A stretch of 32,661 bases of DNA, taken from contig BJHF01000073.1 of the NCBI GenBank assembly GCA_014191855.1, positions 1 to 32,661 on the forward strand, read 5' to 3'. Below, one piece after another: positions 14,240 to 23,350 of the stretch (positions are counted from its first letter, which is position 1; each line of letters starts with the position of its first letter). The position numbers were made by a program, and so were the translations under genes. The DNA is from Deltaproteobacteria bacterium (lineage in GTDB: Bacteria; Myxococcota_A; UBA796; SXON01). The notes under the pieces were generated by a model. That model ran no database searches. It worked only from the letters and a program-made list of their open reading frames with translations, and was not told where the DNA came from.

Positions 14240-15931
14240 CTACGGCGCGGGTGGCGGCGCGGCGGGTTCAGCGGGTGGTGCCGGCGGCGGTGCGCTCGGA
14301 TCCGTGGGCAGCTGCCCGTTGTCATCCATGCAGCACCGGAACCCGATGGCCTTGTTCGGGTTGTCGGGGTTGCGATCGTCGCTGAACGCGCAGCGGGTTC
14401 CCTGCGTTGCGTCGCCGATCTTTCCACCCTTGAGCGTACCAAACTTGGGTTGGGAGCGGGGGATGGTCGACGTCCACTCCATGGCGCCACCGGAGAGGTC
14501 GAAGACGCCCCACCCCGACTTGCAGCCCTCCTGCGAGCCGGAGGTGCGATCCAGGCGATTGTCCTTGTCTTTGTCCCCACCCGGGTCGGTACCGCAGGCT
14601 TCGGGCGAGTAGGCGTTGCCGTACCCATAGATGTTCTGTTCGGGGCCCTTGCAGGCGCGCTCCCACTCGAGACTGGAGCACAGGCGCTTCCCGCGCGCCC
14701 CGCAGGCGGCCTCCGCGTCGGCCCGGGTGGCGTTCACCACCGGGTGCCCACCGAACTCATTCGGAAACTCGAATAGATCGATATAGTACCCTTCTACCTT
14801 CGTCTCCTCCGCGTGGGCCTCGTTGGCCGTGCCGCCCTCTTTCTCCGTGCGCATGCGGCCAGAGATGAAGCTTCCCGTCGGGATGTAGGTCATGTTTGGG
14901 TGGCCCTCGACCTTCGCCTTCTGGGCAGCGATATCGATGGGGTTCTCCTTGATCACCTTGGCCCGCGCCGCTTCGTCTTCCTTGCGGGCCTGGGCTTCCG
15001 GATCGTTGAACGCGAAGAACGCGCCCACCGCGCCGAGGGCGAGCACGCAGCCGCCGACGATCATGCCGATCGTGCGCTTCGATGTGGCAACCGCAGGTTT
15101 GTCGTCGTCGGTGAAGGCCCGCTGGATGTCGTTGATCATGTCCCGGGCGGACGGGTACCGGAGCTCGGCGTTCGCGTCGATCGCCACGTCCACGATGTCA
15201 TCCACATGCTTCGGCAGATCGTCCCGCACCTGCGTGGGGGACAGGTAGGTGCCCATGGGCGTTTGCCCGGTGAGCAGCTCGTAGAAGATGACGCCGACCG
15301 AGTAGATGTCGGTTTGAACGGTGCCTCCCGCGGATGGCGAGGCCAGCTCCGGCGCCATGTACCGACCATCGGGGCGATCCGCGATGTTCTCTGCCAGCGT
15401 TCCGGCGTTGATCAGCTCCGAGAGCCCCAAGCCATTGAGCTTGATCGTGCGAACGGTCTTGCCGGTGCCGGGACCGACGGCCCGGGTGTGCACGAGCACG
15501 TTGGCCGGCTTGATGTGGCGATGAACGAGGCCCGCCTGATGAGCGGCATCCACGGCTTCAAGCACGCGAACGACGATCTGACAGGCCTCCTGCAGCGTGA
15601 ACGAGCGGCGCTCGCCCGCGTGGCTGTCCATCAACCGGCGGAGCGACTCCGCCTCGAAGTACTCGGTCGCGACGAAGAGCGCGCCGGCGTGCTCGCCCAC
15701 GTCGAGCACGGGCACCAGGGCCTCGCTTCGGGCCGATTGAATTCGCGTAACGATGGGCTGGGCCGTGGCCATCCCCACGGAAGTGCCCGACATCAGCTTG
15801 ATGCACACCCGTTTGCCGGCCCCGAGAGAGCGGGCTGCGTAGCTCGACCCCATCGGACCCGTGCCCACGAGGGACTCGATCTCATATTTCTTGGCGACAA
15901 CGTCGCCGGGACTCAGGGTCACTTTCGACAC
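14240..15931 (-). CDS. Pseudokinase (degenerate Ser/Thr kinase) fused to an FGE-sulfatase domain
   Basis: A 563-residue protein with three parts. Residues 14-272 follow the Hanks-type Ser/Thr kinase fold: Gly loop VGTGPMG, Lys45 in VCIKLMS, YMAPEL activation-segment end, and TDIYSVGVIFYELLTGQTP. However, the catalytic HRD is HRH (His139) and the metal-binding DFG is GLG (167-169), so both essential aspartates are missing and catalysis is unlikely. Residues 287-308 are a membrane span. Residues 345-536 form a formylglycine-generating-enzyme/SUMF1-type domain (MTYIPTGSFISG, RLCSSLEWERACKG, GVFDLSGGAMEWTS, IGFRCCMDD), presumably periplasmic, followed by a Pro/Ala tail. Kinase-FGE fusions are a known layout, so loss of activity here may mean a sensing or scaffold role. 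GTG start. Confidence 0.9.
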   Translation of the reverse strand: MSKVTLSPGDVVAKKYEIESLVGTGPMGSSYAARSLGAGKRVCIKLMSGTSVGMATAQPIVTRIQSARSEALVPVLDVGEHAGALFVATEYFEAESLRRLMDSHAGERRSFTLQEACQIVVRVLEAVDAAHQAGLVHRHIKPANVLVHTRAVGPGTGKTVRTIKLNGLGLSELINAGTLAENIADRPDGRYMAPELASPSAGGTVQTDIYSVGVIFYELLTGQTPMGTYLSPTQVRDDLPKHVDDIVDVAIDANAELRYPSARDMINDIQRAFTDDDKPAVATSKRTIGMIVGGCVLALGAVGAFFAFNDPEAQARKEDEAARAKVIKENPIDIAAQKAKVEGHPNMTYIPTGSFISGRMRTEKEGGTANEAHAEETKVEGYYIDLFEFPNEFGGHPVVNATRADAEAACGARGKRLCSSLEWERACKGPEQNIYGYGNAYSPEACGTDPGGDKDKDNRLDRTSGSQEGCKSGWGVFDLSGGAMEWTSTIPRSQPKFGTLKGGKIGDATQGTRCAFSDDRNPDNPNKAIGFRCCMDDNGQLPTDPSAPPPAPPAEPAAPPPAP

Positions 15932-16033
15932 GTCCGCACTCCCGGAACCATTGGCGGTGACGGTACCACGCCGCGGCGGCCCCGTACAGTCGCGGGGGCG
16001 TTCGAGTTCGGCAAACTCTTCCGCGCCCGCAGC

Positions 16034-17734
16034 TCAGGCGTGGCGTTCACCCACGAAGAACCGGAACACCGCCACCAGGCGACGATACCACTCCCGGGGG
16101 TGAATTCGTGCCGCAAAGAGCCAGTGCATCACGAGCCCGAAGAACATCATGAGCGCGACCATGCCGATCGCGACGCCGAAGAACGGCCAAACCGGCACGC
16201 CCCAAGGCATGGGCGCCCAGCTCGCGATCAACATCGTGCCGCTGATCGCCAGGGCGAGGGCGCAGAGCGCGAGCGAGATGCGAACCGCGGCGTGGCGGAT
16301 CTCGAGGCGCAGCGCCTCCGCGTCGGGGTCGTGCGTGGTGATGGAAACGCGGCCCCGCTCGAGGTCAAGCAGGAGCTGATTCGCCTGGGTGGGAAGATCG
16401 CGGAACGCGGCCTGGGCCTGTTGGAGCACACGCAGGGTGTCGGAGCTGATGCGCTCGGGGCCGAACCGGCGTTGAACGAGGCGTTGGGCCCATGGGCGCA
16501 CCTCCTCGACGATGTCGGTGTCGGGCAGCAGGCGCTTCGCGATGCCATCGACGAGGCTGCCGGCGCGCGCGATGACCGCGAACTCCCGAGGGAGGTGGAT
16601 CCGGTACTTCGTCGCCACTTCGATGAACTCAAGGAGGGAGCCGCGGGTGCTCAAGTCTCCCAGCGATGCACCGTGATACTTGGACATCAACCGCTCGATC
16701 TCGTTGCGGAACGCCTTGAGGTCCACGCGTTCGGAGGTGGCGCCCGCCCGATACACGGCCATGGCAACCGTCTCCGCGTCGCGGAAAACCAGCCCCGCGA
16801 AGATGTCGGTCATCAGGTCCTGCATCTCTCCCGTGAGCGTGCCGGTGAGCCCGAAGTCGAGGAAGCAGATGGTGCCGCCCTCAAGCACGAAGATGTTGCC
16901 GGGGTGCGGATCCCCGTGGAAGAAGCCGTGCTCGAAGAGCTGGTAGTACCAGCTCTCGATGAACTTTCGCATCGCGACGCGGCCTTCCTCGCTCCCCCCC
17001 TTTACGGAGTTGAGCTTCTGGCCCCGGATGCGCTCCATGACCAGCACGCGGCGCGTGCACAGCTCCCGGTGCACATAGGGGATCACGACCCCCTCGATCG
17101 CGACGTGGTTCGCCCGAAAACGCTCTGCGGCGCGCGCTTCCTGCAAGAAGTCCAGCTCGGTCTGGATCGCGAGTTCGAACTCCTGCACGATCTCCACCGG
17201 GCTGTAGAGGCCCGGGACCTGAACCTGACCCTCCACGAGCCGTGCCAGCGTGTACAGGATGTGCAGATCGCTTTGGAGAACGCCGGAGATCCCCGGCCGC
17301 TGCACCTTCACGGCCACCTCCCGGCCGTCGTGAAGCACGGCACCGTGCACCTGCGCGATGCTGGCGCTGGCCAGCGGCGCTTCCTCGAACGATGCGAACG
17401 CCTCGCTCAGCGGCCGGCCCAGCTCTTCCTCGAGCACGGCCTTCACCTGCTCGAAGGGGACCAACGGCGCGTTGTCCTGCAGCTCCGCCAGCTCGTGCAG
17501 CAGGGCCGCTGGCAGGAGGTCGGGCCGGACGGAGAGCACCTGCCCGAGCTTGATGTAGGTCGTGCCCAGGTCGGCCAGGGCGAGCCTCACCCGCCGTGCC
17601 ATCGGGGTGGTGCTCGCGCTCGATGCGGTTTCAATCCCGATGATCCGAGCTAACTCCCCAAACCCGTGCGACGCGAGCGTGAGCGCCACGTCGCGAACGC
17701 GGGGGAGGTCCCGAACAGAGATGTGCGCGGCCAT
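16034..17734 (-). CDS. ABC1/AarF/UbiB family kinase-like protein
   Basis: A 566-residue atypical kinase-like protein of the UbiB family, whose members support ubiquinone or other isoprenoid-lipid metabolism. All family signatures are present: YIKLGQVLSVRPDLLP (KxGQ, Lys62 to Gln65), the Ala-rich loop LASASIAQVHGA in place of the Gly loop, AVKVQRPG with Lys143, FFHGDPHPGNIFV (273-280) and FLDFGLTG (DFG 293-295). Two C-terminal membrane segments lie at about 495-550. The ATG follows the proS stop by eight bases; an in-frame Met 22 codons upstream lies within proS and is rejected. No quinone genes are adjacent, so the substrate lipid is not indicated. Confidence 0.92.
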   Translation of the reverse strand: MAAHISVRDLPRVRDVALTLASHGFGELARIIGIETASSASTTPMARRVRLALADLGTTYIKLGQVLSVRPDLLPAALLHELAELQDNAPLVPFEQVKAVLEEELGRPLSEAFASFEEAPLASASIAQVHGAVLHDGREVAVKVQRPGISGVLQSDLHILYTLARLVEGQVQVPGLYSPVEIVQEFELAIQTELDFLQEARAAERFRANHVAIEGVVIPYVHRELCTRRVLVMERIRGQKLNSVKGGSEEGRVAMRKFIESWYYQLFEHGFFHGDPHPGNIFVLEGGTICFLDFGLTGTLTGEMQDLMTDIFAGLVFRDAETVAMAVYRAGATSERVDLKAFRNEIERLMSKYHGASLGDLSTRGSLLEFIEVATKYRIHLPREFAVIARAGSLVDGIAKRLLPDTDIVEEVRPWAQRLVQRRFGPERISSDTLRVLQQAQAAFRDLPTQANQLLLDLERGRVSITTHDPDAEALRLEIRHAAVRISLALCALALAISGTMLIASWAPMPWGVPVWPFFGVAIGMVALMMFFGLVMHWLFAARIHPREWYRRLVAVFRFFVGERHA

Positions 17735-17742
17735 GGCCGCCC

Positions 17743-19215
17743 CTAGTAGGCTCGCGCGAACAGCGCAACGTGGGTCGCCGGGCGCCCGCTGAAGAAGCAC
17801 GTTCCCGTCGGGGTTTGCCCGTCGAGCGGGTAGCAGCGGATCGTCGCCTTGGTCTCTTCCTTGATCGTCGCTTCGTTCGCGGCATCATCGCACCAGTTCA
17901 CCAGGAAGAAGCCGCCCTCCTCGATGCGCTCCTTGAACTCCGCGTAGGTGTCCACCCGGAAGGTGCGGGCGGCCAGCCGCTCGCAGGCCCGTTGGTAGAG
18001 CGTGGCCTGGATCTCGGCGAGCTTGGCCTCCACGGTCGATTTCAGGTTCTCGTCGACCGGAATCCCGAACTTGCCACCGCCGGTGCGCGGCGCGGCGAAC
18101 ACGCTGTTCTGCGCCATGTCCCGCGGGCCGATCTCCAGCCGCAGCGGAACCCCCTTGCGCTCCCACTCGAAGTATTTGGCGCCGGGCTTGAGCGAATCGC
18201 GTGTGTCCACCTTCACGCGCAGCGGCTTGAGCGCGGCGGCGACCTTGTCCGCGTAGGCAATGGCGCCCTCTTTCTCGCTTTCCCCCTTCCAGATCGGCGT
18301 GATCACCACCTGGATGGGGGCCAGCGCGGGAGGCAGGATGAGCCCGGTGTCGTCGGAGTGCGTCATGATCAGCGCGCCGACGAGGCGAGTGGAAACGCCC
18401 CAGCTCGTCGCCCACACGTGCTCACGCACGCCCGCGTCGGAGGTGAAGCTCACGTCGAAGGCCTTGGCGAAGTTCTGGCCGAGGAAGTGGCTTGTTCCCG
18501 CCTGCAGCGCCCACCCGTTCTGCATCATCGCCTCGATGCACATCGTCTCCACCGCGCCGGCGAAGCGCTCCGAGGCGCTTTTGATCCCGGGGATCACGGG
18601 CGTGGCCATCACGTTCACCGCGAAGTCCTCATAAACGCGCAGCATCTTCTGGGTTTCTTCCACCGCTTCCTGCGACGAGGCGTGCGCGGTGTGGCCTTCC
18701 TGCCACAAGAACTCGGTGGTGCGCAGGAACGGGCGCGTCTTCATCTCCCACCGCACCACGTTGGCCCACTGGTTGATGAGGATCGGCAGATCGCGGTGCG
18801 ACTGGATCCACTTGCCGTACATATGCCAGATGATCGTCTCGCTCGTGGGGCGGATGACCAGCGGCTCTTCCAGCTTGGCGGCGGGATCAGGCTCCACGCC
18901 CGTGCCGCCGGGCACCGCACGCAGGCGATGGTGGGTTACGACGGCGCACTCCTTCGCGAAGCCCTCCACGTGCTCGGCCTCCTTCGAGAGGAAGGACATC
19001 GGGATGAGGAGCGGGAAATAGGCGTTCACGTGGCCCGTGTCGCGGAAGCGCTGGTCGAGCTCACCGCGCATGAGATCCCACACCGCGTAGCCGTGGGGCC
19101 GAAGCACGAGGCAGCCCTTTACTGGCGAGTAATCGGAGAGCTCGGCGGCCGCGATGACATCGAGATACCACTCGTTGTAGTCCTTCGCGCGGGGGGTGAT
19201 CGTGGTTTCGGCCAT
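17743..19215 (-). CDS. proS: Prolyl-tRNA synthetase (short, archaeal/eukaryotic-type)
   Basis: A 490-residue class II synthetase charging tRNA-Pro. The short length, absence of the bacterial editing insertion and conserved C-terminus ending FARAY place it in the archaeal/eukaryotic-like ProRS type that some bacteria use. Visible elements: DYNEWYLDVIAAAEL, AYFPLLIP, LVIRPTSETIIWHMYGKW, class II motif 2 (VVRWEMKTRPFLRTTEFLWQEGHTAH), the proline-pocket and motif-3 region (QAGTSHFLGQNFAKAFDVSF, ATSWGVSTRLVGALIM), the anticodon-binding domain (PIQVVITPIWKG) and a C-terminal domain with Cys residues (VNWCDDAANE, CYPLDG). GGAG lies five bases before the ATG. It is followed after eight bases by the UbiB-like gene. 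Confidence 0.97.
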   Translation of the reverse strand: MAETTITPRAKDYNEWYLDVIAAAELSDYSPVKGCLVLRPHGYAVWDLMRGELDQRFRDTGHVNAYFPLLIPMSFLSKEAEHVEGFAKECAVVTHHRLRAVPGGTGVEPDPAAKLEEPLVIRPTSETIIWHMYGKWIQSHRDLPILINQWANVVRWEMKTRPFLRTTEFLWQEGHTAHASSQEAVEETQKMLRVYEDFAVNVMATPVIPGIKSASERFAGAVETMCIEAMMQNGWALQAGTSHFLGQNFAKAFDVSFTSDAGVREHVWATSWGVSTRLVGALIMTHSDDTGLILPPALAPIQVVITPIWKGESEKEGAIAYADKVAAALKPLRVKVDTRDSLKPGAKYFEWERKGVPLRLEIGPRDMAQNSVFAAPRTGGGKFGIPVDENLKSTVEAKLAEIQATLYQRACERLAARTFRVDTYAEFKERIEEGGFFLVNWCDDAANEATIKEETKATIRCYPLDGQTPTGTCFFSGRPATHVALFARAY

Positions 19216-19272
19216 GGGGTCTCCGGTCGGGCCGGGCGCATAGCCCGCGCGCGGCGGAACCTCAATGCCCGC

Positions 19273-21057
19273 CTACTGGTGGCTCGTATCGACTGGCGGA
19301 CCGAGGTTGGGGGAGCGGACCTTGCTCAGATCCACGGCGAACCGGGCGCGGAACGCCTCGAGATCGTCGGGCGCCGCGACGTCTCCGATGGGCCAGACGT
19401 CGAAGCAGGCGCCTCGCCGGGGCGGCCCAAGCACGGCGCTGAGGAGCGCCACCGACTTCAGATCCCCGAGCCCATCGCACGGCCGGGTGAGCAACACGGA
19501 ACCGAAGCCGCGTTCCTTCAGGAGGTACGCCGCAGATTGGAGATCGTCTTCGGTCATCGCGGTGCCGGCGAGGGCGCGGGAGAGGGGCAGCGCGGCGGTC
19601 CAGACCACGCCGTCGAAGGCCCAATGGTCCACCCGCTCGATGGCGATCGTCTGAAAGGGGCGATCGAGGAACATCTGCGCGGCGATGCTGCGGGTGCGCA
19701 GGCGACCGTCGAAGAGGGTGACCGGGTCCTGGGGGTTGAGCACCGCATCCTGGCTGGTCGCCCAGGTGAGCTCCGCCACGGCGCCGGGTGGCGCCTGTAC
19801 ATCGTCCACGCTGTCGAGCTTGAACGTGGAGCGAGGGAAGGGGACCGGATCGTTCCAGGCCACATCGAGCAGCGCGAGCGGAACGAGCACCAGCGTCCAA
19901 CGCCAGCGGCTCGCGGAGCCGGCGAGCACAGCCAGGGCCGTTGACGAGATCGCCAGGTATCGAACGGGAAAGTTGAGGGGTTCGGCGATATAGCCGAGGA
20001 GCTTGTTGAGCAGCGCGAGCGGCAGCACGACGATCGGCTGCACGAGGTGCCCGCCGAGCCAGAGCGTGTTCCCCAGCGCCAGCACGATGCCGGTGAGCAC
20101 GACCAAGGCCCACGGCCACGTGCGTCGCGGCGCTGCGGCCAGACCCAATGCCCCCAACAGGATCGTGAACACGCCGACGTAGCGTCCGCCCAGATAGGCC
20201 TCGAACGGCCTGGCAAAGTCGGTGGTCAGCGTGCGGTCGGGCAGGATCAGTTCGTGGAGTTGAAGCGACGTGACCTGGAAGCTCTCGGTCGGCAGGCCCG
20301 AGCGCATCCAGGCGACAAACCCTGCAGCGTGAGCGGGGTTCTCTGTGCCGTACGCGCTCGCGAAGACCTTGACGATGGGAACGACGATCAGCAGGGAGAG
20401 TCCGGCCGCTAACGCCCACCCGAACCACAGTGCGCGGCTCCGCGCCGGGGTGCAGAGCGCGTACACCGCCACGGCCGTGGCGAGGAAGAACCCGTGGTAG
20501 AAACAGGCGAGAGTGGCCGCGGCGAGGGTGAGGCCGAGCACGACGAAGTCGCGCACGCGCAGGCTGTCCCTCGCGCCGATCGCTGCGGCGAGCCCGAGCG
20601 GGATCCACCACGCCTGACGCAGCTCACCGACGCCGGCATGCAAGGTGAACGCCGTGAACGCGCAGCCCTGGGCGATCGCGCCCGCCACGTGCGCCGACAT
20701 AGCCGTGCGCGTGACGCGCCATCCGAGGAGGCCCGTGCAGAGGCCGGTGAGGACCACGTGCACGAAGGCGAGCAGGTTTGCGGTGAGCACGGGCGGGAGC
20801 GGCCACCAGGCCGTGACCATGCCGTTGGCGATCTCGATCGGGTAGAGGTCGAGCCCCGTGGGGAAGTTGATCAGCGTCGTCTTCAGTCCCCACTCGCCCT
20901 GCCAGAGCTCGTGGTGCATCCACCATAAGTTCCATACGTGCTTTACGGCATCACCCTTGGGGGAGCCGAGGATCTCGGTCGTGGGGTGGAGCAGCGCGGG
21001 CCACGTGACCAGAACGGCGAGCAGCAACGACTGGAGGGCGAGCCCGCGGAACGGCAC
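19273..21057 (-). CDS. Polytopic membrane protein, GT-C glycosyltransferase-like (paralogue C)
   Basis: A 594-residue membrane protein. GTG 21057 is chosen because GAAGGG lies a few bases upstream and the first membrane segment (ALQSLLLAVLVTWPALL) follows directly; the longer frame to 21567 is antisense to transketolase. The first external loop, GSPKGDAVKHVWNLWW, has the acidic residue placed as in GT-C enzymes, and the next conserved element is FPTGLDLYP. Around ten membrane spans follow (including CFYHGFFLATAVAVYAL), and a soluble C-terminal domain from about 430 ends in FGSVLLTRPCDGLGD and GACFDVWPIGD. It shares this plan with the proteins at 4313-5908 and 9626-11089. It diverges from tkt with a 48-bp gap. 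Confidence 0.82.
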   Translation of the reverse strand: MPFRGLALQSLLLAVLVTWPALLHPTTEILGSPKGDAVKHVWNLWWMHHELWQGEWGLKTTLINFPTGLDLYPIEIANGMVTAWWPLPPVLTANLLAFVHVVLTGLCTGLLGWRVTRTAMSAHVAGAIAQGCAFTAFTLHAGVGELRQAWWIPLGLAAAIGARDSLRVRDFVVLGLTLAAATLACFYHGFFLATAVAVYALCTPARSRALWFGWALAAGLSLLIVVPIVKVFASAYGTENPAHAAGFVAWMRSGLPTESFQVTSLQLHELILPDRTLTTDFARPFEAYLGGRYVGVFTILLGALGLAAAPRRTWPWALVVLTGIVLALGNTLWLGGHLVQPIVVLPLALLNKLLGYIAEPLNFPVRYLAISSTALAVLAGSASRWRWTLVLVPLALLDVAWNDPVPFPRSTFKLDSVDDVQAPPGAVAELTWATSQDAVLNPQDPVTLFDGRLRTRSIAAQMFLDRPFQTIAIERVDHWAFDGVVWTAALPLSRALAGTAMTEDDLQSAAYLLKERGFGSVLLTRPCDGLGDLKSVALLSAVLGPPRRGACFDVWPIGDVAAPDDLEAFRARFAVDLSKVRSPNLGPPVDTSHQ

Positions 21058-21105
21058 GATCCCTTCATATTCATGATAGGCGCCGCGCGCCTTTGGGAGC
21101 CCGCC

Positions 21106-23088
21106 ATGTCCGCTGAGTCCACCCGCGCCGCCAACATCTGCCGCGGCCTCGCGATCGACGCTGTACAGAAAGCCAACTCCGGGCACCCCGGGATGCCGAT
21201 GGGCATGGCGGATGTTGCGACGGTTCTGTGGTCCCGCTTCGTGAAGTACGACCCGGCGGACCCGCGCTGGGCGGACCGGGACCGCGTGGTCCTCTCCGGC
21301 GGGCACGGCAGCTCGCTGTTGTACTCGATGATGTTCCTGATGGGCCAGGGTGAAGCCGGTCACCCGCATCTCTCGCCGATGACCCTGGAAGACCTTCGGC
21401 AATTCCGTCAGTGGGGCAGTCGCACCCCTGGGCACCCCGAGCTGGGTGAGGCGCCGGGTGTGGAATGCACCACCGGCCCGCTTGGGCAGGGAATCGCCAT
21501 GGCCGTGGGCATGGCCATCGCCGAGGCGCACCTCCGCGCCACGTTCGGTGCCGATCTCGTGGATCACCGCACCTACGTGATGTGTGGCGACGGCGACCTG
21601 ATGGAGGGCATCTCTACCGAGGCCGCATCACTCGCCGGTCACCTCGGCTTGTCGCGACTCACGCTGATGTACGACGACAACGGCATCACCATCGACGGGA
21701 GCACCGACCTCGCGTTCACCGAGGATACGACTCGCAAGTTCGAGGCGCTCGGCTGGCACGTCATCGAGATCGACGGACACAACCACGCGGCGATCGGCGC
21801 CGCGCTGGCCACGGCGCAGGAGGAGCTGGAGCGGCCCACGCTGATTCGCTGCCGCACCACCATCGGCTTCGGCTCCCCGAACAAAGCCGGCAAGTCGGCC
21901 GCGCACGGCGCGCCGCTCGGTCCGGACGAGGTGAGGCTCACGAAGCTGAGCCTCGGGCTCGACCCGGAAGCGGCCTTCCAAACGGATGACGCGGCGTTCA
22001 ACCTCTATCGTCGCAACGATGCCGATCGCACGTCGTTTCGTCATGCGTGGAACGCCCGGCTCGCGGCGAGCCCGCAGCGCGCGGCGTTGGAGGCCGCGCT
22101 GGCCGGGGTGATCAACACCTCCGGCATCGCGTGGCCGGCCTACGCGTCCGGATCCAAGCTGGCCACCCGCAAGGCATCCCAGGCCGCGATCCAGGCGATT
22201 GCCGCGGCGGTGCCCGCGTTCATGGGCGGGAGCGCTGATCTCGCAGAGTCGAACCTCACCCACATCAAGGGCGCGCCGGAGTTTCAGCGGGGGAAGTATG
22301 AGGGCCGCAACATCGCCTTTGGCATCCGCGAGCACGCGATGGCGGCGATCAGCAACGGGCTCTCGCTCCACGGCGGCGTGCGCCCCTACTGCGCGACCTT
22401 CCTCATCTTTCACGACTACCACCGGCCCAGCTTCCGCCTCAGCGCGCTGATGGGGCAGCCCGTCGTGTATGTGTACACCCACGACAGTGTGTGGGTTGGG
22501 GAGGACGGCCCGACGCATCAGCCGACGGAGACCTTGGCGAGCATCCGCCTTGTGCCGAACAGCTGGCTGATCCGGCCGGCGGACGCCGCGGAGGCCAACG
22601 TGGCGTGGGCGATGGCGCTCGAGCGCACGGATGGGCCGGTCGCGCTCGCGTTCACCCGTCAGGACCTCGTTACGATCGATCGGAGCGTTCACCCGTCCGC
22701 CGAGTCGATCCGGGATGGTGGCTACGTTGTGCTCGAAGATTCAGCCGCCAAGGTGACGTTCGTGGCAACCGGCTCCGAGGTCGGCCTCGCCCTGGAGGCG
22801 GCGAAGGTGCTCGCGGCCGAGGGCCTCGGCGCGCGGGTGGTGAACCTGGCCTGCACGGCGATCTTCGACGCCAAGCCCGCAGCATATCGGCGGGCGGTGC
22901 TCGGCTCGCTTCCCCGCGTGAGCGTTGAAGCCGGCGCCACGGTCGGTTGGGAGCGCTACGTCGGCGACGGCGGCCGGTCCATCGGCATCGACCGCTTCGG
23001 CGCGAGCGCGCCGGGCAAGGTGGTTTCGGAGAACCTCGGCCTGAACGTGGCGAACCTCGTGGCGGTGGCGAAGTTGGCGATCGGGTAG
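21106..23088 (+). CDS. tkt: Transketolase
   Basis: A 660-residue thiamine-diphosphate enzyme that moves two-carbon ketol units in the pentose-phosphate pathway. Motifs: SGHPGMPMGMADVATVLW at about 25-42, LSGGHGSSLLYSMM, GPLGQGIAMAVGMA, the ThDP-binding CGDGDLMEGISTEAASLAGHLGL followed by MYDDNGITIDG, and the pyrimidine-domain signature HDSVWVGEDGPTHQPTE with the conserved His and Glu. Full length, with a C-terminal domain ending VAKLAIG. GGGAG lies upstream of the ATG. The neighbouring genes are unrelated to the pentose-phosphate pathway; the ThiE/TenI-like gene downstream is on the opposite strand. Confidence 0.97.
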   Translation: MSAESTRAANICRGLAIDAVQKANSGHPGMPMGMADVATVLWSRFVKYDPADPRWADRDRVVLSGGHGSSLLYSMMFLMGQGEAGHPHLSPMTLEDLRQFRQWGSRTPGHPELGEAPGVECTTGPLGQGIAMAVGMAIAEAHLRATFGADLVDHRTYVMCGDGDLMEGISTEAASLAGHLGLSRLTLMYDDNGITIDGSTDLAFTEDTTRKFEALGWHVIEIDGHNHAAIGAALATAQEELERPTLIRCRTTIGFGSPNKAGKSAAHGAPLGPDEVRLTKLSLGLDPEAAFQTDDAAFNLYRRNDADRTSFRHAWNARLAASPQRAALEAALAGVINTSGIAWPAYASGSKLATRKASQAAIQAIAAAVPAFMGGSADLAESNLTHIKGAPEFQRGKYEGRNIAFGIREHAMAAISNGLSLHGGVRPYCATFLIFHDYHRPSFRLSALMGQPVVYVYTHDSVWVGEDGPTHQPTETLASIRLVPNSWLIRPADAAEANVAWAMALERTDGPVALAFTRQDLVTIDRSVHPSAESIRDGGYVVLEDSAAKVTFVATGSEVGLALEAAKVLAAEGLGARVVNLACTAIFDAKPAAYRRAVLGSLPRVSVEAGATVGWERYVGDGGRSIGIDRFGASAPGKVVSENLGLNVANLVAVAKLAIG

Positions 23089-23101
23089 TTACGCTCCGGG
23101 T

Positions 23102-23350
23102 ATGTCCACCCCGATCCCGCCGAACCCGTACGAATACTCCGGGGTAAACACCGGCTACCCGGCCGAGATCGTGCAGGAGGGCTCGTTCAAGCTGGGGGTC
23201 GCGCTGGGGGTGATCTTTGGCCTCTGGGGCGTGATCGGCACGCTGATCATGGCGAGGGCGGAGACCAAGCGCGGTGCTCGCTATGGCTTTTTGGGTAGGC
23301 TCGTGGCGACGATCTTCTTCGCGGTGGTGATGGTGCTGGTCGCGGATTGA
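23102..23350 (+). CDS. Small membrane protein, two spans
   Basis: An 82-residue protein with a Pro/Tyr-rich N-terminus (STPIPPNPYEYSGVNTGYP) and two membrane segments: FKLGVALGVIFGLWGVIGTLIM and LVATIFFAVVMVLVA, separated by a basic loop (ARAETKRGARYGFLGR). No family recognised. It lies 13 bases after the tkt stop and is probably co-transcribed with it. The last 70 bp overlap the 3' end of the ThiE/TenI-like gene on the other strand. The hydrophobic coding pattern in this frame supports it as a real gene. Confidence 0.7.
   Translation: MSTPIPPNPYEYSGVNTGYPAEIVQEGSFKLGVALGVIFGLWGVIGTLIMARAETKRGARYGFLGRLVATIFFAVVMVLVAD

Noticed and set aside
14813..17653. A 946-codon plus-strand open frame
   Set aside because: It is antisense to the pseudokinase and UbiB-like genes, both of which have clear family motifs. 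The plus-strand translation is His/Arg/Glu-rich with no domain, as expected of a GC-rich antisense frame.
17770..19944. A 724-codon plus-strand open frame
   Set aside because: It is antisense to proS and part of the membrane-protein gene. No motif, signal or start site supports it.
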